This document shows positions 48,664 to 57,508 of a stretch of 64,000 nucleotides of DNA, in pieces. Position 1 is the first letter of the stretch; each line of letters opens with the position of its first letter. This DNA comes from Bacteriovoracaceae bacterium UBA6153 (GTDB lineage: Bacteria; Bdellovibrionota; Bacteriovoracia; Bacteriovoracales; Bacteriovoracaceae), in NCBI GenBank assembly GCA_002428265.1, contig DIUR01000018.1, positions 124,001 through 188,000 of the forward strand, written 5' to 3'. The notes under the pieces are model-generated. The model was not told the DNA's origin. It saw only the letters and a list, made by a program, of their open reading frames with translations, and searched no databases. The position numbers and the translations under genes are program-made.

Positions 48664-48840
48664 TTATCCTTTTTTATTTGCGGCCTTCACGCGTTGACCG
48701 CGGCCTTGTCCATTATTTTGTTTTAAGTGTTTACTCAGCCCTTGAATTTCTCCAGGAGCTCTTCTTTGATTGGGAACTTTATCCATTAATTTTTTCTGTA
48801 ACGCTTTATGAACAACTTCTAAGTGTTTCTTGGATTGCAT
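48664..48840 (-). CDS. Small basic protein of unknown function
   Basis: 58 residues, MQSKKHLEVVHKALQKKLMD, with TAGGAGAATTTT before the ATG. N-terminal amphipathic helix, then a Gly/Gln/Arg/Lys-rich basic tail (QNNGQGRGQRVKAANKKG), possibly nucleic-acid binding. It lies 18 bases after the BON gene and eight before the OmpA start on the same strand, so a BON-basic protein-OmpA unit is likely. Confidence 0.65.
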   Translation of the reverse strand: MQSKKHLEVVHKALQKKLMDKVPNQRRAPGEIQGLSKHLKQNNGQGRGQRVKAANKKG

Positions 48841-48858
48841 AAAATTCTCCTATGTAAT

Positions 48859-49110
48859 TTATTGGACAACTTTTACCGTAAGCTCATTTTCAACATCATC
48901 TACTCCAGGCAAGTCGCGAACGGTCCCTTCGATAAAATCAAGAGACTCTGCTGTATCGACGACACCCGTCAGCCTGACAATACCTTCTCTGACATGTACA
49001 TCAATGCCACTTTCTTCCCCAAGAGCAGCGTAAATCTCTTCCCTGATTTCTTGATTGGTAAGTGACCCATTATTTTTAATATTAGTAAGTTGGGTTTTTT
49101 GGGTGGTCAT
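48859..49110 (-). CDS. Single BON-domain protein
   Basis: 83 residues; residues 18-82 are one BON domain (NQEIREEIYAALGEESGIDVHVREGIVRLTGVVDTAESLDFIEGTVRDLPGVDDVENEL in pattern). No signal peptide, unlike OsmY, so cytoplasmic unless exported otherwise. AGGAGGAGAGAATT precedes the start. First gene behind a sigma-54 promoter. Confidence 0.87.
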   Translation of the reverse strand: MTTQKTQLTNIKNNGSLTNQEIREEIYAALGEESGIDVHVREGIVRLTGVVDTAESLDFIEGTVRDLPGVDDVENELTVKVVQ

Positions 49111-49155
49111 AATTCTCTCCTCCTAGGCGTTAATACAGATCCTTTAAGGTATAGA

Positions 49156-49171
49156 AGCAAGTCTCAAGCCA
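49156..49171 (-). promoter_or_regulatory. Sigma-54 (-24/-12) promoter
   Basis: Minus strand TGGCTTGAGACTTGCT, ten-base spacing with TTGC, 46 bases before the BON gene. Confidence 0.8.
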
Positions 49172-49213
49172 TTAATTGACTCGAACATTAAAAACCTGAC
49201 TAAAAAGATTGTA

Positions 49214-50299
49214 TTAAATACGCTCTAGCAAAACTCCGCATTCCATATGATCGGTATAGGGAAACTGATCGAATAAGGCAAAGCGGGTAATCTTGTGAGT
49301 CTTAGATAAGATGTCCAGGTTCTCGATTTGAGTAAGTGGATTGCACGAAATGTATAAAATGCGCTCGTATTTAGAAACGAGATTAACTGTATTTAAATCT
49401 AATCCGGCCCTCGGTGGATCTACAAATATCGTATTGCACTCATAACTTTTTAAATCAATTCCTTTTAAACGGTAATACTCTCTTTTGCCATTCATAGCAT
49501 CTGAAAAGTCTTCAGCTGACATACGAATAATTTGAAGATTATCGATACCGTTGACTTCAATGTTGTATTGAGCAGCATCCACTGAAGGTCCCGCAAGCTC
49601 TGTTGCTAAAACCTTTCTAAAGTTTTTTGAAAGCGCTATTGAGAAATTTCCATTGCCGCAATAAAGTTCAAGCAAATCCCCTGTTGAGTTTTTAGTGGTA
49701 TCAATGGCCCATTCAAGCATCTTAGTAGCAACACCAGCGTTAGGCTGAGTAAAACTATTTTCAACCTGCTTATAGATCAATTTCTTGCCATCAACACTTA
49801 ACTCTTCAATAACGAAATCGCGATCAAGATCATTTTTTTGTTTTCTCGCTCTTCCTACAAGATCAACTTTAAATTTCTCAGACAGCCTCTCTTTGAGTTT
49901 TTTAGCTTCTGCCATCCATTCATTATCAAGTTGGCGGTGATAAAGAAGAGACACTAAAATCTCTCCACTCATCGTTGAGAGAAAATCAACTTGAAATAAT
50001 TTGTGTCTTAGCGAGTGATTTGGACGAAGTTCATCCATCAAAGCACTCATCATATTATTGATTAATAAACTTGCAGGAGGAAACTGCTCAGTGCGAATTT
50101 TTTCATCCGCTTGTTTATCGAACATGTAAAAATAAAGATCCTCACCTTCATGCCATACTCGAAATTCAGAGCGCATTCTATAATGAGTGATAGCTGACTC
50201 AAAAACCTGTAATTCAGGATGAGAGTATTTTGAGTACAAGTCATTAAGTCTTGAGATTTTCTTCTTTAATTGTGTCTGATAATTATCAATTGAATACAC
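49214..50299 (-). CDS. trmA: tRNA (uracil-5-)-methyltransferase
   Basis: 361 residues, matching TrmA (366 in E. coli) rather than RlmD. Lacks a TRAM domain and Fe-S cysteines; contains HYRMRSEFRVWHEG, FTQPN, the SAM motif LLELYCGNGNFSIAL, DPPRAGL and the nucleophile motif ISCNPLT, then DQFPYTDHMECGVLL. Makes m5U54 in tRNA. GTG start overlaps the upstream stop by one base (TAGTG). Confidence 0.92.
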   Translation of the reverse strand: MYSIDNYQTQLKKKISRLNDLYSKYSHPELQVFESAITHYRMRSEFRVWHEGEDLYFYMFDKQADEKIRTEQFPPASLLINNMMSALMDELRPNHSLRHKLFQVDFLSTMSGEILVSLLYHRQLDNEWMAEAKKLKERLSEKFKVDLVGRARKQKNDLDRDFVIEELSVDGKKLIYKQVENSFTQPNAGVATKMLEWAIDTTKNSTGDLLELYCGNGNFSIALSKNFRKVLATELAGPSVDAAQYNIEVNGIDNLQIIRMSAEDFSDAMNGKREYYRLKGIDLKSYECNTIFVDPPRAGLDLNTVNLVSKYERILYISCNPLTQIENLDILSKTHKITRFALFDQFPYTDHMECGVLLERI

Positions 50300-51351
50300 T
50301 AGTTACACGCTGTCTCGTTAGGGTAAACGGCAAGTCTTCCAGCCAGGGGCGCCGGGAGCTTTTGAAGTTCTACCGATTTTTTAATAGATGCGAAATTTAC
50401 ACCAGCATCAAAGCTTTTAAAAGCATTATTGATGTCACCTGTAGCTTCGGCGCTATCTACGTCAAAATAAGTAACTACAGATCTGCAATCAAAATTAAAT
50501 TGCTTTAAATCGATCTTTCTCACTTTATCAAATTGGGATTTCGTTCTAAATGTAATCGTTTTCTCGTTTTGCTTATAAATGATCTGCCAGCGATTATTCA
50601 CTGATCCAACATCATCCAAAAAGGCAAATACGTCCTGAGTCGGGTCCATGACTTCACTAACGGACTTGGCATTATAGTTAGATCTCACAAATCTATCTAA
50701 AGATTTTTTTGAATCAAGAACAACGGGCCTGTCACCACCAAAAGTTACAAAGTCTTTTGCGTAATCCACATGTTCAGCATAAGTGCTGTTAGCAAGTCCA
50801 GAAATTTTTAAGTCAGCTCCATCAGTCGTCACAAGGGCACCGTTTATATATTCAATGGTCATGCATTCACTTACATCACAAGTAAAATAGTGAAGCTTAG
50901 AACCAACCGGAGCAATTCTGATTTTTTGAAGTTCATCTTTAAGATCTTTAATAGTTGAAAAATTATCAAGTACATATTGGATGAACTGAAGCTCATTGAA
51001 TGAGGCCTTTGAATCTATAGGTAAATAGACTGAAGAATCTAACTCTAAAGCATCAATCATAAGTCCCGCTTCGTTCATCCCACCATTTGGGAACTCACGG
51101 CCAAATTGATTAAAAGAAATACTTCCGAATTTTGACGTCCATGAACTTGTCACATCGGTAAGAAGTAATTTTACACTGGTCTTCGTCACTCCTCTTTTAT
51201 TGTTATAAACAAGCGCATGCCCATAAGACCAATCGAAGGTACGCCCTACCCAGTGTTTTCCTTGTGGATAAAGTGAAAAAATGGTGCAAGCATCCGCCAC
51301 TTGAAGAGTCATAGATAATATAAGAACAAATACAGCTGTGAATTTTTTCAT
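50299..51351 (-). CDS. Exported linear amide C-N hydrolase (choloylglycine hydrolase family)
   Basis: 350 residues. Signal peptide of 21 residues ends VADA, so that Cys 22 (CTIFSLYPQG) becomes the N-terminal nucleophile after cleavage, as in Ntn hydrolases; GRTFDWSYG and GGMNEAGLMID are family motifs. Known relatives hydrolyse bile salts, penicillin V or acyl-homoserine lactones; the substrate here cannot be read. Coupled to trmA by TAGTG. Confidence 0.85.
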   Translation of the reverse strand: MKKFTAVFVLILSMTLQVADACTIFSLYPQGKHWVGRTFDWSYGHALVYNNKRGVTKTSVKLLLTDVTSSWTSKFGSISFNQFGREFPNGGMNEAGLMIDALELDSSVYLPIDSKASFNELQFIQYVLDNFSTIKDLKDELQKIRIAPVGSKLHYFTCDVSECMTIEYINGALVTTDGADLKISGLANSTYAEHVDYAKDFVTFGGDRPVVLDSKKSLDRFVRSNYNAKSVSEVMDPTQDVFAFLDDVGSVNNRWQIIYKQNEKTITFRTKSQFDKVRKIDLKQFNFDCRSVVTYFDVDSAEATGDINNAFKSFDAGVNFASIKKSVELQKLPAPLAGRLAVYPNETACN

Positions 51352-51477
51352 ATCAATACATCCATTTGTAAACTCTTAAAAACTCCTCAAGGTTACTATA
51401 TCGAAATCTCCTTTGCAAAAAGCTTCACTGGAAGGGAAAAGTTGAAAAAATCTTACAGTCACGTGCCATTTCTCCAT

Positions 51478-51493
51478 TGGCGACCTCATCGCA
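51478..51493 (+). promoter_or_regulatory. Possible sigma-54 promoter
   Basis: TGGCGACCTCATCGCA, ten-base spacing but ATCGC in place of TTGC; 38 bases before the receiver gene. Confidence 0.4.
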
Positions 51494-51531
51494 CTTGACC
51501 ATTGGTGAGCTTGCCCTTAGCCTTTTATTAG

Positions 51532-51888
51532 ATGCAAAATAAAGGCGACATTTTAATCATTGAAGACGATCTCGACATTAGAAATGTTGTTGTCGATATT
51601 CTCAAAATGGAAGGCCTCGCAACGGCCGTCGCCGACAATGGAGCTGAAGCTCTTATCTACTTAAAGACTCACAAAAGACCATGCATGGTTTTTTTAGATA
51701 TGATGATGCCCGTAATGAATGGAAGACAATTTTTGGATATCTTCAGAAATCAACCAGGTAATGCCGATGTTCCAGTCGTCATCCTCTCTGCTGTCGCAGA
51801 CAGAGTAGATACAACTGGTGCCAATGAATTTATCAAAAAACCACTTGATCTTAATCGACTCTTAGAAGTCGTTTCAAAATACTGCTAA
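51532..51888 (+). CDS. Single-domain response regulator
   Basis: 118 residues, only a REC domain: acidic pair ED at 11-12, phospho-Asp in FLDMMMP near 56, LSA and KKPLD. No output domain, so probably acts by protein contact or as a phosphate sink. No strong ribosome site. Its neighbour across the tandem-repeat gene is a histidine kinase (52350) that may be the partner. Confidence 0.85.
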   Translation: MQNKGDILIIEDDLDIRNVVVDILKMEGLATAVADNGAEALIYLKTHKRPCMVFLDMMMPVMNGRQFLDIFRNQPGNADVPVVILSAVADRVDTTGANEFIKKPLDLNRLLEVVSKYC

Positions 51889-51903
51889 CACACACGGAAG
51901 TTG

Positions 51904-52281
51904 TTATCTTTTACTTCTCGCCTTTATACAGTTTGCAAAATCTGAATGAGTTGATGAAATTGTTTTACCATTTACATCAGTACAGTTACCGCTATTCATC
52001 ATCCCAGATCCAGTAGCTCCCCCTATTCCATTATTAGTTGCACCAGTAGTTCCACCGACTCCATTATTTGATGTGCCGCTTGTCCCACCTGTAGCATTAC
52101 TAGTTGTACCCGATGTTCCCGAAGTGGTATTTCCCATTGTTCCAGAAGTCCCCGAAGTCGTACTTCCCATTGTTCCAGAAGTCCCCGACGTTGTACTTCC
52201 CATTGTTCCAGAAGTGCCGGATGTTTGGGCAGAAACGGTTGTTAAAGTGAGCAATAAAATAAAAGTTGTTATTAGTTTCAT
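51904..52281 (-). CDS. Secreted Gly/Thr/Ser-rich tandem-repeat protein
   Basis: 125 residues after TTAGGGAAAATCAC. Signal peptide MKLITTFILLLTLTTVSA, then about four 11-residue repeats of the type TSGTSGTMGST decaying into GGTTGATNNG-like units, and a C-terminal part with two Cys (GNCTDVNGK, FANCIKARSKR). Surface or periplasmic, probably extended. Consensus sigma-54 promoter in front. No family recognised. Confidence 0.75.
   Translation of the reverse strand: MKLITTFILLLTLTTVSAQTSGTSGTMGSTTSGTSGTMGSTTSGTSGTMGNTTSGTSGTTSNATGGTSGTSNNGVGGTTGATNNGIGGATGSGMMNSGNCTDVNGKTISSTHSDFANCIKARSKR
52116..52222. repeat. 33-bp tandem repeats inside secreted-protein gene
   Basis: At least three near-identical 33-base units (TTCCCATTGTTCCAGAAGTC core on the plus strand) encode the TSGTSGTMGST repeats. 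Copy number variation by slippage is likely. Confidence 0.8.
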
Positions 52282-52335
52282 GTGATTTTCCCTAATTGAT
52301 AGTAGTAAAATTGAGTTCACTATCATCTCAAGAGA

Positions 52336-52351
52336 AGCAATCCTTGTGCCT
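52336..52351 (-). promoter_or_regulatory. Sigma-54 (-24/-12) promoter
   Basis: Minus strand AGGCACAAGGATTGCT, ten-base spacing, overlapping the stop codon of the upstream kinase gene; 54 bases before the repeat-protein start. Confidence 0.78.
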
Positions 52352-53552
52352 AGTTTTGAAACGTCTCACTTCTCATGTAGACAAAATTTAAAGGAAGTTT
52401 TCTGATATCTATTGGCAGGGCCACTTTAAAAGTTGTTCCTACACCTTTTACGCTTTCAACACTCACATGGCCACCGAGTGCTTTAACAAGGCCCTGAACT
52501 AAAGTTAATCCGATGCCCCATCCTTTCTGCCCACTAACAATAGCTTCTTCCGTACGATGATATTGGCCAAACATCTCTTCGAGCTCTTTGGCCGAAATAA
52601 CTTTTCCTTCATTGTGAACACAAAGAGTTAATTTATCAGCTTCGATTTTTTCAAGTATGATTGTAATAGGAGCACCCTGTGCACCATACTTAACAGCATT
52701 GTTACAAATGTTTTCTAAAATTCTTCTGACGTACTCTGTTGACCAGTAACCATCAATGTTGGCCTTTTGTAAAAATTTAAATCTTGGCCCATTACTCACC
52801 ATCAAGTCAGAAATAATATTTTCAATAAGCGTATTAATATTAAAGACTTCCACTTGAACCGGAAGTAATTGTCCCGCTTTAATAATATTGGTATCAAGTA
52901 AATCTTGAATCATGTAATCGACTCTATCAATGTAAGTGATAATTCTTGTCACTTGTTTATGAAGATTGTCGATGTTTTCTGGATTTTTTCTTATGAGCTG
53001 TGCACTTAATCTGGCGGCAGTAATTGGAGTACGCAAATCATGTGTAAGGGCCATGACAAAAGTCTCTCTTAAATCTTTTTCTTTGCGAAGATTATTTGCA
53101 CCGTCTGCTATATTTTTATTCTGAATTTTTACAAATTCAATTACAGCATTATGCATTCCATCGTCTAAGTATTTATGAATAAGTTGTATTGCTGTGAGAT
53201 CCTGCATTTCACATTTATGGATTCTATTAATGATAACTTTTCTTAAAACAGAATACTCTACAAGCACTTCTTCCAGTGAATACTCAGTAAGCTCTGCGCG
53301 CTGTCTTCCATGGGCCTTTCCTAATTCTGCCTTTTTAATCTCTTTTTTATGATCTTCTCCTTGAGCTTCAATCTCTAAGAGATCACTTAAATTATCCAAG
53401 ATTTGGGGAATGTGATCGACTAAAACGGGTCTACTTTGCTCTTTTGCTTCAACGATTACATTTTTAATTAATTCTATCCAATCAGAGATGATCTCTTTTT
53501 TTTCCAAGCGGATAATATTACAAAACTGCATGCAACAATCTGAGGTTTTCAT
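52350..53552 (-). CDS. Soluble sensor histidine kinase
   Basis: 400 residues without membrane segments. Residues 10-150 are a helical N-terminal sensor similar to RsbR/RsbT co-antagonist type domains (LVDHIPQILDNLSDLL, GRQRAELTEYSLEEVLVEYSVLRKVI); then HisKA with ALTHDLRTPITAARL, and HATPase with ENICNNAVKYG, HNEGKVIS, GWGIGLTLVQGLV. Divergent from mscS. Confidence 0.88.
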   Translation of the reverse strand: MKTSDCCMQFCNIIRLEKKEIISDWIELIKNVIVEAKEQSRPVLVDHIPQILDNLSDLLEIEAQGEDHKKEIKKAELGKAHGRQRAELTEYSLEEVLVEYSVLRKVIINRIHKCEMQDLTAIQLIHKYLDDGMHNAVIEFVKIQNKNIADGANNLRKEKDLRETFVMALTHDLRTPITAARLSAQLIRKNPENIDNLHKQVTRIITYIDRVDYMIQDLLDTNIIKAGQLLPVQVEVFNINTLIENIISDLMVSNGPRFKFLQKANIDGYWSTEYVRRILENICNNAVKYGAQGAPITIILEKIEADKLTLCVHNEGKVISAKELEEMFGQYHRTEEAIVSGQKGWGIGLTLVQGLVKALGGHVSVESVKGVGTTFKVALPIDIRKLPLNFVYMRSETFQN

Positions 53553-53596
53553 GCCGAAATCTTACCACTTTGGAATCCTATAAAGCATGTTTTTTC

Positions 53597-53612
53597 TGGC
53601 ATCATCCTTGCG
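53597..53612 (+). promoter_or_regulatory. Sigma-54 (-24/-12) promoter
   Basis: TGGCATCATCCTTGCG, ten-base spacing with CTTGC, 76 bases before mscS. Confidence 0.82.
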
Positions 53613-53688
53613 AAGTAATGCGAATCATAGATATTTTGGTCGATTCCCCGACCAAAATAGGACTTTGTCTATGAATTGATGAGGCATT

Positions 53689-54549
53689 ATGGAAACTGTA
53701 GATATCGTACTAAGTGAAATTAATAAAACATTGAGCTTATGGCTTGAAGCGTTTGCTGCAAACCTACCTAATATTTTAGTGGCGGCCCTTATTGTTACGC
53801 TCTTTTATTTTCTAGCATCTTTCTTAGGCGGATGGATAAACAGAATGCTGGATAAAACGCATTTGCATGCAAGCCTAAAAGTTCTTCTATCATCTGCTGT
53901 AAAAATTCTGATCTCTGTATTCGGATTATTTTTCGCACTCGGTATTGTAGGTCTTGATAAAACAGTTATGTCTCTTATGGCCGGTGTTGGTGTTATTGGT
54001 TTAGCACTGGGATTTGCTTTCAAAGACCTCGCCTCAAATTTAATCTCAGGATTATTTATTGCCATTCAAAATCCATTTGATATTGGAGACTCGATCAAAA
54101 TTAAGAATATTAGCGGAACAGTCCAAACCATCAGGCTTCGCGATACTATTTTAAGCTCAGGCAATGGACAAAAAATTTACATTCCCAACAAAACGTTTAT
54201 GGAAGAAGCTCTTTATAACTTAAGTCAGACCGGTGAAAAACGTTTTGATTTAACGATTGGTATTAGTTATGAAGATGATCTCGCAGAAGTTATTGAGACT
54301 TTAAAACAAGACCTCGCTGGATCTGATCATTTAAAGAAAGATAAAAAAGTTATTGTTCAAGTTAAAGAGTTCGGGCCCAATGCTGTTTATCTAGAAATTA
54401 ATTTATGGATTGATGTACCAGGTGTTGATTCTATCGACTTTAGCAATACTGCAATGGTTGCGATTAAAAACTCATTACAAAAAAATGGGTTTCATATTCC
54501 TCTTGCGTCCTTCAATAATCAAAACACACCAAGGCCAGTTCTTAATTAG
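53689..54549 (+). CDS. mscS: Small-conductance mechanosensitive channel
   Basis: 286 residues, the size of E. coli MscS. Three membrane helices, the pore helix GVGVIGLALGFAFKDLASNLISGLFI with its Gly/Ala packing, the FDIGDSIKI beta domain and IPNKTFMEEALYNLS. Releases solutes on hypo-osmotic shock. GAGGCATT precedes the ATG. Placed under sigma-54 with other envelope genes. Confidence 0.92.
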   Translation: METVDIVLSEINKTLSLWLEAFAANLPNILVAALIVTLFYFLASFLGGWINRMLDKTHLHASLKVLLSSAVKILISVFGLFFALGIVGLDKTVMSLMAGVGVIGLALGFAFKDLASNLISGLFIAIQNPFDIGDSIKIKNISGTVQTIRLRDTILSSGNGQKIYIPNKTFMEEALYNLSQTGEKRFDLTIGISYEDDLAEVIETLKQDLAGSDHLKKDKKVIVQVKEFGPNAVYLEINLWIDVPGVDSIDFSNTAMVAIKNSLQKNGFHIPLASFNNQNTPRPVLN

Positions 54550-54905
54550 TACTCGTCATATTTCTTAGAATTGCTACGAACTAAGTCAACGGGGTACTTC
54601 TTTTCATTAATAAGCATTTTACTTACGACAGCATCTTCCAGATCAATATTGAGCTTAGAAGAAATCCTGAGCATATAGACAAAAACATCTGCCAGCTCTT
54701 CTTTGACTTTCTGTAATTCAGTAGGGTTTTGGGCAACACTATTCGAGCCTTCCTCACTCATCCATTGAAAGATTTCCGTCAACTCAGAAGCCTCCACATT
54801 CAAGGCCATTGAAAGATTTTTTATTGAATGAAACTGGTCCCAGTCTCTATCCATTGAAAACTTGTTAATAATCCCTACTAATTTTGCCGTATCAATACTT
54901 TTCAT
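54546..54905 (-). CDS. MazG-like nucleotide pyrophosphohydrolase
   Basis: 119 residues, a single MazG-type all-alpha NTP pyrophosphatase: FHSIKNLSMALNVEASELTEIFQW and KVKEELADVFVYMLRIS carry the ExxE and ExxD metal motifs. Likely dCTP or general NTP house-cleaning. AGAGGATTACACT precedes the start; ends overlap the mscS stop by four bases. Confidence 0.88.
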   Translation of the reverse strand: MKSIDTAKLVGIINKFSMDRDWDQFHSIKNLSMALNVEASELTEIFQWMSEEGSNSVAQNPTELQKVKEELADVFVYMLRISSKLNIDLEDAVVSKMLINEKKYPVDLVRSNSKKYDEY

Positions 54906-55000
54906 AGTGTAATCCTCTAATAAGTAAGTAATTTATACACGAGAAACGCTTATATTTCCAGATCGTGGCCAAATCCCTAGAGTTAGTCTATCTTGCCGGT

Positions 55001-55897
55001 ATGAATGAAAAAACAGGCCTACACCCAAGAAATAAACATAAATCTAACTACGACTTTCCGGAGCTTGTTAAAAGTGTTCCTGATCTCGCCAAGTTTGTAG
55101 CAGCTAATAAATATGGCAATGACTCTATTGATTTCTCCAATGCCACAGCAGTCATGACTTTAAACTCTGCTCTCCTAAAACATTTTTATAATATCAAGTC
55201 ATGGAATGTTCCTAAAAACTATCTTTGCCCTCCTATTCCCGGCAGAGCTGATTACGTTCACCAAGTTGCAGATTTATTGACTGGCCCTGATGGAAAAATC
55301 CCAACTGGAGCTCAAATAAAAGTTCTCGATGTTGGTGTTGGTGCAAACTGCGTTTATCCCCTTATTGCTTCAAGAGAATATGGCTGGAGTATCGTTGGTA
55401 GTGATATTGATGAAGTCGCAGTTACAAATGCTGAAAAGATCCTTAAAGAAAATGATCTCAATTCAACAGTTAAAATTCTTCTTCAAAAAGATAAGACCAA
55501 ATATTTTGAAAACATTGTAAAACCTGACGACTTTTTTAATGCGACTATTTGTAATCCTCCTTTTAATTCCTCTGCTGAAGAAGCCAGAAAAGGCACTGAA
55601 AAGAAAAATCGCAATCTTGGCCTAAAGAGAGACAATCAAAATTTTGGTGGCCAGAATAATGAATTATGGTGTGAAGGTGGTGAAGCTGCCTTTATTCTTG
55701 GCATGATCCAGGAATCGACAAGATTTAAAAAGAACGTCCATTGGTTTAGCACCCTCGTGTCTAAACTGGAAACTCTCCCGCTAGTATATGATGAGCTCAG
55801 AAGGCTCAATGCTGTCTCGTTTAAGACTATCGACATGGCCCAAGGTCAGAAAAAAAGCCGTATTGTTGCCTGGACTTTTACTCAAATAACTAAGTAA
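55001..55897 (+). CDS. rlmF: 23S rRNA (adenine-N6)-methyltransferase RlmF
   Basis: 298 residues, colinear with E. coli RlmF: GLHPRNKHKSNYDF, LCPPIPGRADYVHQVADLL, LDVGVGANCVYPLIASREYGW, CNPPFNSS (NPPF active site), KKNRNLGLKRDNQNFGGQNNELWCEGGEAAFI. Methylates A1618 (E. coli numbering). ATG at 55001 matches the E. coli start; GTG at 54965 is in frame but adds residues not in the family. Confidence 0.92.
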   Translation: MNEKTGLHPRNKHKSNYDFPELVKSVPDLAKFVAANKYGNDSIDFSNATAVMTLNSALLKHFYNIKSWNVPKNYLCPPIPGRADYVHQVADLLTGPDGKIPTGAQIKVLDVGVGANCVYPLIASREYGWSIVGSDIDEVAVTNAEKILKENDLNSTVKILLQKDKTKYFENIVKPDDFFNATICNPPFNSSAEEARKGTEKKNRNLGLKRDNQNFGGQNNELWCEGGEAAFILGMIQESTRFKKNVHWFSTLVSKLETLPLVYDELRRLNAVSFKTIDMAQGQKKSRIVAWTFTQITK

Positions 55898-55932
55898 TTT
55901 CCCAATAGAAGGCAAATCCTTCTCGTCGTCGA

Positions 55933-55974
55933 CTCCAGTACCTGTTTAAGAGATAATAAACAGGTTCACTGGAG
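55933..55974 (+). promoter_or_regulatory. Leader hairpin hiding a ribosome site
   Basis: CTCCAGT-(A)-CCTGTTTA pairs with TAAACAGG-(TTC)-ACTGGAG around eight bases. The distal arm contains the GGAG Shine-Dalgarno of the phospholipase D gene (start 55986), so folding would block translation. Confidence 0.5.
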
Positions 55975-55985
55975 AGCTTATACCC

Positions 55986-57485
55986 ATGAAATTTATTTTT
56001 CTTTTATCCACCATTTTCATCATCTCATCAAAAGCAGCATTAGCTCTTGAAGATGAAACTCCTGTTGCCAACACTGCTTACCGCTCAACACTCGCTTCTC
56101 CCCACGATATGCGTATTGTGAACTCAGGCGTAGCTTCCCTCTATACCCGCCTAGAAATGATCAAAAATGCTAAAACAAGTATTGAACTTGAAACTTTTAT
56201 CTTTGATCCAGACACCTCTGGAAGACTGATCCTAAAAGAGTTAGCGGAAGCCGCTAAAAGAGGAGTGAAAGTACGAATACTGGTCGATAAGCATATTTCA
56301 GGCTTCAAGCTTGATGAGTATTATGCTCAGGTACTAAAAGATAGCGGTATTGATATTCGTTACTACAATGCGGCTTCAGTATTTCAGCTTTCTTCAGTCC
56401 AATATAGAAACCATAGAAAACTTATGGTGGTCGATGATAAAGAGGCCATTACTGGTGGAAGAAATATTGCTGACAGCTACTTCGATCTTTCGAAAGATTT
56501 AAATTTTCTGGATAGAGATACAACAGTAAAGGGCGACATCGTAAAAACTATGCGTGAGAGTTTTGATAATTTTTGGGATTCAAAAATTGTTCAAGTTCCA
56601 AAACCTTCTCTGCCTCCTGATGACCGCTACCGCTTTCAAGGCGAATCTGGAGATGATGAGTATCAACGAAAACTTCAGCAGTTTAATTCGAAGACAAATA
56701 CTGCTAAAAAAATATTTGCTCATAACGCTGAAGACGAAAAAGTAAAAAAGTTTGTTATGACATATGGGAAAGAAGTTTTTGAAAAAACACCGGAAAGGAT
56801 TTGCCCTGAAGTTTCATTCGCATCGGATCGCGAAGGTGCAAGTTATGTTGAAAGCACTGATGTGAAATACAATTCTAAATACCGATTATTAAGAAAAGAA
56901 ATTTCAAACTGGATGAGAAAAAAAGCAAAAACAGAACTCACTATTGATACTCCCTACTTTCTCGAAAATAAAATCAGCGAGGAAATCTCAAGCAGTTTAA
57001 GCAAAGATGTTAAGATTAATATTTTTACCAATAGCTTAGAGTCTACTGATGCTATTCACGTAGCAAACGTCTTTAACGATACGATCAATAAGTTTACGGC
57101 CAATACGAATTTCAGCGCCTACACATACAAGGGTAAACACTCTGGAGAAACTGAGCTCTACAGTGACGCTCAAAGAAAGGCAACCTGGGGAACACATTCC
57201 AAAACAATGGTCTTTGATGAAGACTCTTTTATGATTGGAACATTTAATGTTGATAACCGCTCTAGCCATTACAATACTGAGCTTGCTATTTTTTGCAGCG
57301 GAAATAAAGACCTCACTGATGATGTAAAAAACAATATCATGGCCCGTAAGGCAGGAAGCTTTCGTTTGAACAAAGATGGTGTTCCTGATGACTGCTCGGA
57401 GTTTTTAAGCGAAGTGAGCCCTCTTAAAAAACTAATGTACTATCTCATAAAAGTTCCTAGCCACATGCTTCAACACCTACTCTAA
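55986..57485 (+). CDS. Secreted phospholipase D-family protein
   Basis: 499 residues with a signal peptide (about 1-21). Two HKD motifs: HRKLMVVDD with GGRNIADSYFD (His about 143) and THSKTMVFDEDSFMIGTFNVDNRS (His about 403). A charged insertion (about 215-290) separates the halves. Family resembles cardiolipin synthase ClsC-type enzymes but is exported. Could attack membrane lipids outside the cytoplasm. Translation may be controlled by the leader hairpin. Confidence 0.87.
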   Translation: MKFIFLLSTIFIISSKAALALEDETPVANTAYRSTLASPHDMRIVNSGVASLYTRLEMIKNAKTSIELETFIFDPDTSGRLILKELAEAAKRGVKVRILVDKHISGFKLDEYYAQVLKDSGIDIRYYNAASVFQLSSVQYRNHRKLMVVDDKEAITGGRNIADSYFDLSKDLNFLDRDTTVKGDIVKTMRESFDNFWDSKIVQVPKPSLPPDDRYRFQGESGDDEYQRKLQQFNSKTNTAKKIFAHNAEDEKVKKFVMTYGKEVFEKTPERICPEVSFASDREGASYVESTDVKYNSKYRLLRKEISNWMRKKAKTELTIDTPYFLENKISEEISSSLSKDVKINIFTNSLESTDAIHVANVFNDTINKFTANTNFSAYTYKGKHSGETELYSDAQRKATWGTHSKTMVFDEDSFMIGTFNVDNRSSHYNTELAIFCSGNKDLTDDVKNNIMARKAGSFRLNKDGVPDDCSEFLSEVSPLKKLMYYLIKVPSHMLQHLL

Positions 57486-57508
57486 ATTCACGCAGTGCCC
57501 CTATTGTC

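Noticed and set aside
53552..53575. GG-N10-GC before the kinase at 53552
   Set aside because: The GC is directly adjacent to the ATG, so transcription would begin inside the gene; -12 context is CGGC.
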